This document shows positions 17,376-26,167 of a stretch of 64,000 nt of DNA, in pieces. Numbering within the stretch: position 1 is the stretch's first letter; each line of letters opens with the position of its first letter. This DNA is from Methylobacteriaceae bacterium (GTDB taxonomy: Bacteria > Pseudomonadota > Alphaproteobacteria > Rhizobiales > Beijerinckiaceae). The stretch covers positions 361,001 to 425,000 of the forward strand of contig JACKJC010000001.1 in the NCBI GenBank assembly GCA_020638195.1, given 5' to 3'. The translations under genes were made by a program, and so were the position numbers. The notes under the pieces were generated by a model, which was given only the letters and a program-made list of their open reading frames with translations, searched no databases and had not been told where the DNA came from.

Positions 17376-18527
17376 TTATTCGGCGAGCAGGCCGCCGGGC
17401 CGGAGATCCAGCGGATTGGCGGTCAGCGCGGCGCGGTCGGGCGTATCGGCGCGCGCTTCACCAATCGCGGCGGAAAAAAGCTTCTCGACAAATTCCGGCG
17501 CGAGCCCGTCCACTATCAGGACGATCCGCGTCCGCCTGTCCGCGTCCGGCCAGCCTGCGAGCCGTACGGCCGGATGGAACAGATGCTGCACGCCATGGAT
17601 CACGACCGGCCGGTCCGGATCGTCGGTCAGCGCGACAATGCCCTTCGCTCGCAAGAGTTTTGGCCCGTGGGCGTGGCGCAGGAGATCGAGAAATATCTCG
17701 AAGGCGCGCGGATCGAGCGGCCTGTCGCGCGTCAGGCAGAAGGCGCGGATGGAGGCGTCGTGCCGGTTGGGATCGTGGCGGCGCGCATGATCATGGCCGT
17801 GATGATCGTGCCCGTGATGGCCGTGGTCCTCGAAGGCCTCCACGCGAAGCCATGCCGCGACGTCGGGAATCTTGCGGTCGGCCGAGAAAAGTCCGGCGGA
17901 AAATACGGAGGCGGCCGTCGCCTCGCCCTTCGCCGCCTCGAGCCGCGGCGCGCCGGGATTGAGTTCGTCGATGCGCGCGGCCAGTTGCGACGCCGCGCTC
18001 GCGGCTTCCGGGAGATCGGTCTTGGTCAGGACGATCCGGTCGGCGACCGCGACCTGGCGCAGCGCCTCCCTATGGCGATCGATCGACGCCAGCCCATTGA
18101 CGGCGTCGACCGTGGTCACGACGCCGTCGAGCTTGTAGCGCAACGCCAGATACGGATGGCCCATCAGCGCATTGAGGATCGGCGCGGGATCGGCGAGCCC
18201 CGTCGTTTCGATCACTACCCGCCGGAACGGCTTGATACGTCCGTTGTCCAGACGGCGCAGCAGATCTTCCAGCGCATGAACGAGATCGCCGCGGATCGTG
18301 CAGCACAGGCACCCCGAGGCCATGAGCATCATGTCGCCATCGATCTTCTCGACGAACAGATGGTCGAGGCCGATTTCGCCGAATTCGTTGATGAGAACGA
18401 CCGTGTCCGCGAGCGTGGGATCGGCGAGCAGACGATTGAGGAGCGTCGTTTTTCCCGAGCCCAGGAACCCGGTCAGGATCGTGACGGGAACGGGCGGCGG
18501 CGGACGGCGACTGACGGACTGGTTCAT
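17376..18527 (-). CDS. CobW/COG0523-family metal-chaperone GTPase
   Basis: A 383-residue G3E GTPase. It shows the P-loop GFLGSGKTT (residues 20-28), the metal-binding GCLCC motif (Cys73, Cys75, Cys76), ETTG and TKTD nucleotide motifs, and a His-rich linker near residues 230-255 (EDHGHHGHDHHGHDHARRHD). A CobW_C domain follows it. The His-rich linker points to zinc or another divalent metal, with possible roles in zinc allocation under limitation. Its ATG overlaps the stop codon of the upstream D,D-carboxypeptidase gene (ATGA), implying coupled translation. Specific partner and metal are inferred only. Confidence 0.9.
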   Translation of the reverse strand: MNQSVSRRPPPPVPVTILTGFLGSGKTTLLNRLLADPTLADTVVLINEFGEIGLDHLFVEKIDGDMMLMASGCLCCTIRGDLVHALEDLLRRLDNGRIKPFRRVVIETTGLADPAPILNALMGHPYLALRYKLDGVVTTVDAVNGLASIDRHREALRQVAVADRIVLTKTDLPEAASAASQLAARIDELNPGAPRLEAAKGEATAASVFSAGLFSADRKIPDVAAWLRVEAFEDHGHHGHDHHGHDHARRHDPNRHDASIRAFCLTRDRPLDPRAFEIFLDLLRHAHGPKLLRAKGIVALTDDPDRPVVIHGVQHLFHPAVRLAGWPDADRRTRIVLIVDGLAPEFVEKLFSAAIGEARADTPDRAALTANPLDLRPGGLLAE

Positions 18528-19972
18528 TCGTCGCGCTTGGCTTGGCGCTTGGTCGACTTCGCCTTGGCCTTCCTTCCGACGGGCTTTTCAGCCTTGACCG
18601 GTTTTGCCTTGGCGGCCTTTGCCGGCTTGGACGCTTTCTCGACTTTCGCCTTTGCCTTTCGCGCCTTTGCCTTCTGCGCCTTTTGCTCGTGCGCTGCCGG
18701 TTGGCGCGACTTGGCGGCGTGCGCTTTCGCCTTGCCGCCACGCTTGGCGCGCATCGACTGGGCGTCCGGCGCGGGCTTGATGGGCGATTCCGCCTCATCC
18801 TCGCCATTGGCGGAATAGGCCTGCGAGACCGGGGTCGCCGTGTCGCCTTCGGCATGGGCGATCGGCCCGGTCCAACCTGCGACGGGCCCGACGAAGACCG
18901 GGACGGGCTGGAAGGTCGGGCGCGGCAATGTGGCGATCTCGCTCGGCCGCATCGTCGCCGAGGCGGCCGGCGAGCCCGCCGGTCCGGCGCCATAGGGTGA
19001 ATTGCCCTCCGGCCCCTGCGCCGCCTGGAAAAAGGTGCGTGGGATCGGAACCGACATGTCCTCGACCTGCGCCTCGAATTCGGCGGAGGCCTTGCCACGA
19101 TGGCGACAGGCGGAATCGTGCATATCCGGCGGTTCGCCTCCCGTCGAGGCGAGCGAGGTCACGGCGCCTTGTCCGCCGCCCGAGACAAAGCCCCGGTCGA
19201 GGAGACTGGCGGCCAGCATCGTGCGCGATTTCGCGCTCGGCGCGCCGAGCACGACCGCGATCAGCCGTTTGCCGTTCTGGGACGCGCTGACAACGAGATT
19301 GAAGCCGGCCGAGCAGGTAAAGCCGGTTTTCATACCGTCGGCGCCGGGATAACGGCCGAGCATGCCGTTGTGGTTGGCGATGATCCGCTTGCCGAGACGC
19401 AGGGCGCCGATGTCGAACAGGTTCGCCTGCTCGGGAAAATAGACGTAGAGCGCGCGACCGAGGATCGCCATGTCGCGCGCCGAGGAGATGTGACGCGGAT
19501 CGGGCAGGCCGTTGGGATTGACGAAATGGGACTCGTGCATGCCCAGCGCGCGCGCCGAGGCGTTCATCTCACCGGCGAAAGCCTCGACCGAGCCGGAGAC
19601 GCCCTCCGCGATGGTGACGGCGAGGTCGTTGGCCGATTTGACCATCAGCATCTTCAGCGCATTGTCGAGCGTGACCAGCGTGCCCGCGCGAAATCCCATC
19701 TTCGACGGCGCCTGCGTGGTCGCGCGCGCTGAAACCCTGAGCGGCGTGTCGAGCGTGATCCGGCCTTCGCGCACGGCTTTCAGCGCGACGAAGACCGTCA
19801 TCAGCTTCGTCAGCGAAGCCGGATACCATGGCCGTGTCGCATCCTGCTGGAACAGGGTCTCGCCGGAAGCGGCGTCGATGACGATCGCGGGATTGGCGGC
19901 GGCGGGAAGGGAAGCGCCGGCAAACGCCAAAAACGCGACGCAAGCCGTCGCACGGGTGAAAATCGATCGCAA
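18524..19972 (-). CDS. D-alanyl-D-alanine carboxypeptidase (PBP5/6-type) with a Lys/Ala-rich C-terminal tail
   Basis: A peptidase S11 enzyme that trims the terminal D-Ala of peptidoglycan stem peptides. Numbered from the TTG at 19972, a signal peptide ends near residue 26. The active-site motifs are SLTK (53-56), SAN (113-115) and KTG (215-217). The last ~150 residues are low complexity, and the final ~70 are dominated by Lys and Ala, where family members usually end in a PBP5_C domain and amphipathic helix. TTG at 19972 is favoured because GGGGAG sits 5 bases ahead and the signal peptide starts there. An ATG in frame at 20086 is an alternative. The stop overlaps the cobW start. Confidence 0.87.
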   Translation of the reverse strand: MRSIFTRATACVAFLAFAGASLPAAANPAIVIDAASGETLFQQDATRPWYPASLTKLMTVFVALKAVREGRITLDTPLRVSARATTQAPSKMGFRAGTLVTLDNALKMLMVKSANDLAVTIAEGVSGSVEAFAGEMNASARALGMHESHFVNPNGLPDPRHISSARDMAILGRALYVYFPEQANLFDIGALRLGKRIIANHNGMLGRYPGADGMKTGFTCSAGFNLVVSASQNGKRLIAVVLGAPSAKSRTMLAASLLDRGFVSGGGQGAVTSLASTGGEPPDMHDSACRHRGKASAEFEAQVEDMSVPIPRTFFQAAQGPEGNSPYGAGPAGSPAASATMRPSEIATLPRPTFQPVPVFVGPVAGWTGPIAHAEGDTATPVSQAYSANGEDEAESPIKPAPDAQSMRAKRGGKAKAHAAKSRQPAAHEQKAQKAKARKAKAKVEKASKPAKAAKAKPVKAEKPVGRKAKAKSTKRQAKRDE

Positions 19973-20159
19973 TTTGGCTCCCCGGGCGCTTGCGGTGAAA
20001 CGAAATCCGCTCAGGTAATTACGCCTCGCCGGGCCGCTTGAAAAGGCGCGACCCCCGGGAGTGCGGCAGGAACCTGACGGCCGCACCGACCGCCAAAGGG
20101 CCGGTAGGACGCTTAAAGGTCAGCGATACGGCGATTTCGTGACCGAGGCCGCCCCGCCC

Positions 20160-20957
20160 CTACCAGGTGCGGTCCATCGGATAGGGATTGATGTTGAGCG
20201 GCGCGCGCGGCTGCGGCGCGGCGGCGACCGGCTGGCGGACTTCCGGCGCTGCCGCCGGCTGCGCCGTCCGGGTCGGAGTCGAGCCCGGTCCGATCGCGAT
20301 CTCGTTGCCCCTGCCCGATCCCAGCACGACCACTTTCGCGCCGACTTTCACGCGGCCATAGAGGTCGATCGCGTCCTGATTGATCATGCGGATGCAGCCC
20401 GACGACGCGTTCGTGCCGATCGTCCACGGCTCGGTCGTGCCGTGGATGCGAAACAGCGTGTCCTTGTTGTTCTGCCAGAGATACATGGCGCGCGCGCCGA
20501 GCGGATTGCGCGGTCCGCCCGGCATGCCGATGCCCGAGCGCAGCTCCTTCATGATCTTCATCAGCTCGGGCTGGCGCTCCAACATTTCCTTGGGCGGATA
20601 CCAGTCCGGCCATTCCTGCTTGCTATTGATCGTCGCCGTGCCTTTCCAGGCGAAACCTTGCCGTCCGACGCCGACGCCATAGCGCATGGCCGTCCCGTCG
20701 CCGTTGACGAAATACAGATAGTGGCGACGCGGATCGATCACGATCGTGCCGGCCGGTTCGCGCGTGGCGTAGGGCACCTGAGCGCGCAGGAAGGCCGGCT
20801 TGATCCGCGACAGATTGATCGCGCGGATCGGGAATTTGTCGGCGACAGGCCCGTAGAGCCCGCGCGCGTCGTCGGCGGTCGGCGCGGCAACGGCGCCGAC
20901 GGGAGCAACAACGCTTGCAAAAAGGCCCGCGAGAATGTCGCGGCGGTGGAATTGCAT
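20160..20957 (-). CDS. Periplasmic L,D-transpeptidase (YkuD family)
   Basis: A 265-residue exported enzyme that cross-links or anchors proteins to peptidoglycan through L,D-bonds. MQFHRRDILAGLFASVVAPV looks like a twin-arginine signal. The YkuD catalytic region is IHGTTEPWTIG ... SSGCIRM with His172 and Cys188. A Pro/Ala-rich tail ends INPYPMDRTW. The ATG at 20957 is preferred to the in-frame ATG at 21080, because the latter adds 41 residues that hide the signal peptide. It lies upstream of the D,D-carboxypeptidase on the same strand, so the two peptidoglycan genes are neighbours. Confidence 0.92.
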   Translation of the reverse strand: MQFHRRDILAGLFASVVAPVGAVAAPTADDARGLYGPVADKFPIRAINLSRIKPAFLRAQVPYATREPAGTIVIDPRRHYLYFVNGDGTAMRYGVGVGRQGFAWKGTATINSKQEWPDWYPPKEMLERQPELMKIMKELRSGIGMPGGPRNPLGARAMYLWQNNKDTLFRIHGTTEPWTIGTNASSGCIRMINQDAIDLYGRVKVGAKVVVLGSGRGNEIAIGPGSTPTRTAQPAAAPEVRQPVAAAPQPRAPLNINPYPMDRTW

Positions 20958-21108
20958 CGAGACCTCGGTTCGCGATGAGGGGCGTTGCAAATTTACTGGC
21001 GCGGAGGCGGCGCCATTGCAAGGGCGGGAGCGCGGGTTGACGCGCAAGGAGCGCTCGGATCGATTCGGTGATGCAAACACGTCACGATTCCACCAGGACC
21101 GCCGCCCA

Positions 21109-21534
21109 ATGAATTCTGTCCCCGAAGGTTACGCGCCAACCGACCATTCCAGCCCCTACATGGACCTGATCGGCCGCCTTTACGAAATGGGGCCGGGAAC
21201 CGACGATTACCGACTGGGCATGCGCGTCGAGGAACACCACACGAATCGCCTCGGCCAATGCCACGGAGCCGTGCTCGCGGCGCTGGCGGACGTGCATCTG
21301 CTGCGCGTGATCGCGCTCACGCGCAAACCGCGCCTGACGCTGGTCACGGTTCATCTGGGGCTCGACTATCTCAGCCCCGCGCCGCGCGGTTCATGGATGG
21401 AGGGCCGGGGCCGCATCGATCGCATGGGCCGCTCGCTCTGCCATTCCAGCGGCATGGTCTACGCCGACGGCAAACCGGTGCTGCGCGCGTCCGGCGTGTT
21501 CCAGGTCATCTCCGACGATCGGCTGAAAAAATAA
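21109..21534 (+). CDS. PaaI-type hotdog-fold thioesterase
   Basis: A 141-residue hotdog protein. The helix-forming motif NRLGQCHGAVLAALADVHL corresponds to the HGG..a.laD pattern of PaaI/YbgC-like acyl-CoA thioesterases. The strand TLVTVHLGLDYLSPAPRGSW is also typical. The substrate is unknown. The start at 21109 follows directly on conserved length; an in-frame upstream ATG at 20935 overlaps the divergent promoter region of the L,D-transpeptidase gene. Confidence 0.85.
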   Translation: MNSVPEGYAPTDHSSPYMDLIGRLYEMGPGTDDYRLGMRVEEHHTNRLGQCHGAVLAALADVHLLRVIALTRKPRLTLVTVHLGLDYLSPAPRGSWMEGRGRIDRMGRSLCHSSGMVYADGKPVLRASGVFQVISDDRLKK

Positions 21535-21546
21535 TCCTGCGCCCGG

Positions 21547-21840
21547 CTATTCCCCGGGCGCCTTGGCGTGGATCGCCAGCGCATGCACGCCGCCGGCGAT
21601 TTCTTCCGTCAGCAACTCGTTGATCGCGCGGTGGCGCTGCACCCGGCTCTTGCCGGAAAAGGCCGGCGACACGATCTTCACGGTGAAATGCGTTTCGCCC
21701 TGGTGGCCGGCGCCGCCGGGATGGACATAGTGATTGGCGTGCTTGTGCGAATCGTCGATCACGTCGAGCGAAACCGGTTGGAGCGCGGCTTCGAGCTTCG
21801 CTCTTATGCGGTCCTTAATCGGGACTGCGCTTCCATTCAC
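21547..21840 (-). CDS. bolA: BolA-family protein
   Basis: A 97-residue BolA-like protein with the typical core HYVHPGGAGHQGETHFTVKIVS and RVQRHRAINELLTEEI. BolA proteins partner with monothiol glutaredoxins in Fe-S and iron homeostasis and affect cell shape. It converges on the thioesterase gene (12 bp apart) and is divergent from the J-domain gene, as in many Hyphomicrobiales where bolA, the J-domain gene and cobS are neighbours. Confidence 0.95.
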   Translation of the reverse strand: MNGSAVPIKDRIRAKLEAALQPVSLDVIDDSHKHANHYVHPGGAGHQGETHFTVKIVSPAFSGKSRVQRHRAINELLTEEIAGGVHALAIHAKAPGE

Positions 21841-21939
21841 CGTTTGGCCTCCTTCGATACGTAAGGGCTTGTCGCCTGCCGGAATTTAGCGCTGAACGCG
21901 GCTTGCGGCGAGACCCGATCGACCCATAATGAACGCTCC

Positions 21940-22536
21940 ATGGATCTGAATTCCCCCATCTTCGACCGCATCAGGGTCAAGCGCGAGCAGCAGCGACGCG
22001 CCGAGCCGACGCGGATCGTGTGCGACTTCCCGGGCTGTGCAGCCTCGGGCGAGTTCCGCGCGCCGATGGGGCGCTTGCGCGAGGGGCAGTATTTCTGTTT
22101 CTGCCTCGACCACGTGCGCGAGTACAATTCGACCTACAATTACTTCGACGGCATGACCGACGAGGCCGTCGCCCGCTGGATGAAGGAAGACGTGATCGGC
22201 CATCGTCCGACCTGGGCCATGGGCGTCAACCGCGCGGGAAAGTCATTCCGCGACGACAATGCAGGCATTCGCGATCCGTTGGGGGCGTTCGCCGCGCGGA
22301 CGCGAGCCCGCCAGCCGGAGGCCCCGGTGCGGCCAAGCTACGGCATTGCCGCGAAAAAAGCCCTGTCGGCGTTGGGTCTCGACGAAACCGCCGACCCCGC
22401 CGCGATCAAGGCCAGGTACAAGGAACTGGTGAAGCGCCTGCATCCGGACGCCAATGGCGGCGACCGGTCCAGCGAGGATAAATTGCGCGAGATCATCCGG
22501 GCCTATAATTATCTGAGAACGGCGAAAATCGTCTGA
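21940..22536 (+). CDS. J-domain (DnaJ-like) protein with an N-terminal cysteine-containing region
   Basis: A 198-residue protein. Residues 1-75 contain a Cys-containing segment (CDFPGCAASGEF ... FCFCLDHVREYN) that resembles a small metal site. Residues about 133-195 are a J domain with the HPD tripeptide in KRLHPDANGG, needed to stimulate DnaK-type Hsp70. This two-part protein is conserved in alphaproteobacteria immediately upstream of cobS, although a cobalamin role is unproven. The gap to cobS is 86 bp. Confidence 0.9.
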   Translation: MDLNSPIFDRIRVKREQQRRAEPTRIVCDFPGCAASGEFRAPMGRLREGQYFCFCLDHVREYNSTYNYFDGMTDEAVARWMKEDVIGHRPTWAMGVNRAGKSFRDDNAGIRDPLGAFAARTRARQPEAPVRPSYGIAAKKALSALGLDETADPAAIKARYKELVKRLHPDANGGDRSSEDKLREIIRAYNYLRTAKIV

Positions 22537-22622
22537 CCGTCGCCGGCGGCAGACAGGACATTCGCCAGGCGACAGGTTTCACGTAGCGCCCGCCGATCCG
22601 CGGCCGGCCGATCGGAGGATTG

Positions 22623-23624
22623 ATGCAAGCCGTTAGCGAAAGAGCCGCAGATCGCGCCGCGCCCATGCCCGACATCAAGCTGTCGGTGCGGCAGACCTTC
22701 GGCATCGACACGGACATGGAAGTGCCCGCCTATTCCAGGGCCGACGAGCACGTTCCCGACTTCGATCCCGACTATCTCTTCGACCGCGAGACCACGCTCG
22801 CCATTCTCGCGGGCTTCGCGCGCAACCGCCGCGTGATGGTCACCGGCTATCACGGCACCGGAAAGTCGACCCACATCGAACAGGTCGCCGCCCGCCTCAA
22901 CTGGCCCTGCGTTCGCGTCAACCTCGACAGCCACGTCTCGCGAATCGATCTCGTCGGCAAGGACGCGATCGTGCTGAAGGACGGCAAGCAGATCACCGAA
23001 TTCCGCGACGGCATCCTGCCCTGGGCGATCCAGAACAATGTCGCGCTCTGCTTCGACGAATATGACGCCGGCCGCCCGGACGTGATGTTCGTGATCCAGC
23101 GCGTGCTCGAAGTCTCGGGCCGCCTGACGCTGCTCGACCAGAACCGCGTCATCCGCCCGCATCCCGCTTTCCGGCTGTTCTCGACTGCCAATACGGTCGG
23201 CCTCGGCGACACCTCCGGCCTCTATCACGGCACGCAGCAGATCAACCAGGGCCAGATGGACCGCTGGTCGATCGTCTGCGTGCTGAACTACCTGCCGCAC
23301 GACAAGGAAGCCGACATCGTGCGCGCCAAGGTGAAGTCCTACGACAAGACCAAGGAGGGCAAGGAGACCGTCTCCAAGATGGTGCGCGTCGCCGACCTCA
23401 CCCGCAACGCCTTCATGGCCGGCGACCTCTCGACCGTCATGAGCCCGCGCACGGTCATCACCTGGGCGGAGAATGCGGAAATTTTCGGCGACCTCGGCTT
23501 CGCCTTCCGCCTCACCTTCCTGAACAAGTGCGACGAGCTCGAGCGCCCGATGGTGGCAGAGTTCTACCAGCGCTGTTTCGGCAAGGAACTGCCGGAGAGC
23601 GCGGTGAACGTGGTGATGACCTGA
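22623..23624 (+). CDS. cobS: Cobaltochelatase AAA+ subunit CobS
   Basis: CobS and CobT form the ATPase chaperone that drives cobalt insertion into hydrogenobyrinate a,c-diamide by CobN in aerobic B12 synthesis. The 333-residue protein carries Walker A GYHGTGKST, a Walker B segment ALCFDEYDAG and the AAA+ FSTANT sensor region, with a C-terminal arginine-rich pattern. The start ATG at 22623 follows GGAGGA. cobT begins 22 bp after the stop. Confidence 0.96.
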   Translation: MQAVSERAADRAAPMPDIKLSVRQTFGIDTDMEVPAYSRADEHVPDFDPDYLFDRETTLAILAGFARNRRVMVTGYHGTGKSTHIEQVAARLNWPCVRVNLDSHVSRIDLVGKDAIVLKDGKQITEFRDGILPWAIQNNVALCFDEYDAGRPDVMFVIQRVLEVSGRLTLLDQNRVIRPHPAFRLFSTANTVGLGDTSGLYHGTQQINQGQMDRWSIVCVLNYLPHDKEADIVRAKVKSYDKTKEGKETVSKMVRVADLTRNAFMAGDLSTVMSPRTVITWAENAEIFGDLGFAFRLTFLNKCDELERPMVAEFYQRCFGKELPESAVNVVMT

Positions 23625-23646
23625 GGCGCGAAACGAGCAGGACTAC

Positions 23647-25605
23647 GTGAGCTCCAACCGCAAACCCGCCTCGCCCAGGGAGGCCCCGCAGGAACCGTTC
23701 AAGCGGGCGGTCGCCGCCTGCATGCGCGCCATGGCGCAGACCCCGGGGCTCGAAGTCTCCTATTCCGCCGACCGCCCCGCAGTGATCGGCACGGGCGAGG
23801 GCGCCAAGGCGCGCCTGCCCGAACCGCCGCGCAAGCTCACCCCGCGCGAAGCGGCGATCGTACGCGGACATTCCGATTCGCTCGCGCTGCGCCTCGCCTG
23901 CCACGATGAAAAGGTCCACCGCCGCATCGTGCCGCAAGGCGCCTCTGCGCGAAATGTATTCGAGGCGGTCGAGCAGGCGCGCGTCGAAGCCATTGGCGCG
24001 CGGCGCATGGAGGGCGTGGCCGCCAATCTCGGCGCCATGCTGGAGGACCGCTACAGCCGCGGCAATTACGCCGAGATCGACAATCGCGCCGACGCGCCGC
24101 TCGAAGACGCCCTCGCCCTGATGGTGCGTGAGCGCCTGACGGGCGCGCCGGCGCCGAAGAATGCGCAGGGAGTCGTCGATCTCTGGCGCCCGTTCGTCGA
24201 GGAACGCGCCGGCGCCGAACTCGACAGGCTCTCGGGCTCGATCGAGGACCAGCGAGCCTTCGGCAAGGTCGTCCATTCCCTGCTCAGCGCGCTCGACATG
24301 GCCGATGACGCCTCCTCCGACACGGAAGAGAGCGAGGACGATTCCAAGGACGACAGCGACAATAACGAGAACGAGGACGACAAGGGCGACGAGCAGGAAG
24401 CCCAGGGCGAATCCGTGCAGATGGAAAAGGCCGCCGATTCCGAGGACGACATGGAGGACGGCGAGACCGACGCCGCCGACGCGCCCTCGGGCGAATTCCC
24501 CGAGGAAGCCGACGCCGGCGATTCCGAGGAAGCCGCCGAATCCCGCCGTCCGCCGATGCACGGCGCCGACAAGCGCGCGCCCGACTACAAGGCCTTCACC
24601 CACAAGTTCGACGAGATCGTGCAGGCCGAAGAACTCTGCGATCCCGAGGAGCTGGAACGTCTGCGCGCCTATCTCGACAAGCAATTGTCCGCGCTCTCCA
24701 GCGTCGTCGGCCGTCTCGCCAACCGCCTGCAGCGCCGCCTGATGGCGCAGCAGAACCGCGCCTGGGAATTCGATCTCGAGGAAGGCGTGCTGGATTCCGC
24801 GCGCCTGCCGCGCATCATCATCGACCCCCAGCAGCCCCTGTCCTTCAAGCACGAGAAGGACACCAATTTCCGCGATACGGTCGTCACGCTCCTGCTCGAC
24901 AATTCCGGCTCGATGCGCGGGCGCCCGATCACGGTGGCGGCCACCTGCGCCGACATTCTCGCGCGCACGCTGGAGCGTTGCGGCGTGAAGGTCGAGATTC
25001 TCGGCTTCACCACCCGCGCGTGGAAAGGCGGGCAGTCGCGCGAGGCCTGGCTGCAGGCCGGCAAGCCCGGCAATCCCGGCCGCCTCAACGATCTCCGCCA
25101 CATCGTCTACAAGGCGGCCGACGCCCCGTGGCGCCGCGCGCGAAAAAATCTCGGGCTGATGATGCGCGAGGGCCTGCTGAAGGAAAATATCGACGGCGAG
25201 GCGCTGGATTGGGCGCATCGGCGCCTGGTGCATCGGCCGGAGCAGCGCCGCATCCTGATGATGATATCGGATGGCGCGCCGGTCGACGATTCCACGCTGT
25301 CGGTCAATCCCGGCAATTATCTCGAACGCCACCTGCGCCACGTCATCGACGAGATCGAGAACCGCTCGCCAGTCGAACTCATCGCCATCGGCATCGGCCA
25401 CGACGTCACGCGCTATTACAAGCGCGCGGTCACGATCGTGGACGCCGAGGAACTGGGCGGCGCGATGACGGAAAAGCTGGCGGAACTCTTCGACGAGAAT
25501 TCGCCCCCGCCGGCGCCCGTGCAGCGCGCGCCAGCGCGGCCCAAGGGCGGCGGAAAACAGGGCGGCGGCAAGCAATCGGGCCGCGTACAGATCGCGATGC
25601 GGTGA
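23647..25605 (+). CDS. cobT: Cobaltochelatase subunit CobT
   Basis: Partner of CobS. The 652-residue protein has an N-terminal helical domain, then a long acidic linker (about residues 220-300, dense in Asp/Glu/Ser), and a C-terminal von Willebrand A domain. The metal-site motif in that domain is LLDNSGSMRG (DxSxS), followed later by MMISDGAPVDD. The acidic linker is a normal CobT feature. The start is GTG at 23647. The tail (RPKGGGKQGGGKQSGR) is Gly/Lys-rich. A palindromic repeat follows the stop. Confidence 0.96.
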   Translation: MSSNRKPASPREAPQEPFKRAVAACMRAMAQTPGLEVSYSADRPAVIGTGEGAKARLPEPPRKLTPREAAIVRGHSDSLALRLACHDEKVHRRIVPQGASARNVFEAVEQARVEAIGARRMEGVAANLGAMLEDRYSRGNYAEIDNRADAPLEDALALMVRERLTGAPAPKNAQGVVDLWRPFVEERAGAELDRLSGSIEDQRAFGKVVHSLLSALDMADDASSDTEESEDDSKDDSDNNENEDDKGDEQEAQGESVQMEKAADSEDDMEDGETDAADAPSGEFPEEADAGDSEEAAESRRPPMHGADKRAPDYKAFTHKFDEIVQAEELCDPEELERLRAYLDKQLSALSSVVGRLANRLQRRLMAQQNRAWEFDLEEGVLDSARLPRIIIDPQQPLSFKHEKDTNFRDTVVTLLLDNSGSMRGRPITVAATCADILARTLERCGVKVEILGFTTRAWKGGQSREAWLQAGKPGNPGRLNDLRHIVYKAADAPWRRARKNLGLMMREGLLKENIDGEALDWAHRRLVHRPEQRRILMMISDGAPVDDSTLSVNPGNYLERHLRHVIDEIENRSPVELIAIGIGHDVTRYYKRAVTIVDAEELGGAMTEKLAELFDENSPPPAPVQRAPARPKGGGKQGGGKQSGRVQIAMR

Positions 25606-25614
25606 TCTCAAAGA

Positions 25615-25710
25615 TCCTCATCCCGAGGAGCGCCTGAAAGGCGCGTCTCGAAGGATGGCCGATGCGACCATGCTTCGAGACGCCTGCTGCGCAGGCTCCT
25701 CAGCATGAAG
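25615..25710. repeat. Palindromic intergenic repeat, family A, copy 2
   Basis: Same architecture as 2959-3068: an outer arm GAGGAGC near 25625 paired with GCTCCTC near 25696, and an inner arm GTCTCGAAG paired with CTTCGAGAC. It occupies the space between convergent cobT and the YARHG gene. Confidence 0.8.
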
Positions 25711-25722
25711 ACTCTTGAATTT

Positions 25723-25983
25723 TTACCTGCACCCGTAATCCCGCTCCATCCGCACGATCTGCGCGACGCGCGCACGCGCGTTGCCCGACAGCGGCACGGC
25801 GTTCATATCGTCGTACTGGCAGCCCGCGTTGCCGAAGGCGCGGATGCCGCGCGCCGTCTTGAAGCAATAGCCGGCGTCCTTGTAGATCGCATTGCGCTCG
25901 TACCAGAGTTCGCCGCAGCTCTGCGCATAAGCCGGCAGGACGGACGCGCCGACGAGCAGGCCGGCAAAGATAAGTTGCTTCAT
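25723..25983 (-). CDS. Small secreted YARHG-domain protein
   Basis: An 86-residue exported protein: signal peptide MKQLIFAGLLVGASVLPAYA, then SCGELWYERNAIYKDAGYCF, which matches the YARHG pattern (cysteine plus LWYxRN-x-I-Y). YARHG domains are extracellular or periplasmic and of unknown function. The ATG at 25983 is used because an upstream ATG at 26073 would bury the signal peptide. Confidence 0.8.
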   Translation of the reverse strand: MKQLIFAGLLVGASVLPAYAQSCGELWYERNAIYKDAGYCFKTARGIRAFGNAGCQYDDMNAVPLSGNARARVAQIVRMERDYGCR

Positions 25984-26067
25984 GTCGCTCCCTCCATTGA
26001 TCGAAACTAGGAGGGTAGTTCGCCAGCGCCCATGCGCTGCGTCAATTCGCGCCTCCGGACACCACGA

Positions 26068-26163
26068 TGTCATCCCGGACGGCCGAAGCCGGTCCGGGAT
26101 CCAGCCTCGGGCGCCGGCCTCTGGTTCCCGGCTCTCCGCTCCGCTTCGGCCGGGGTGACCGTT
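26068..26163. repeat. Palindromic intergenic repeat, family B
   Basis: Element with outer arms GTCATCCCGG and CCGGGGTGAC, and an inner hairpin TCCCGGAC...GTCCGGGA. It lies between the YARHG gene and mesaconyl-CoA hydratase. The plan is that of the common 'GTCATCCCGG' intergenic palindromes of alphaproteobacteria. I saw no second clear copy in this window. Confidence 0.7.
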
Positions 26164-26167
26164 CCAG

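Noticed and set aside
23512..25611. 699-codon open frame on the minus strand opposite cobT
   Set aside because: Antisense shadow of cobT caused by high third-position GC; no family resemblance.
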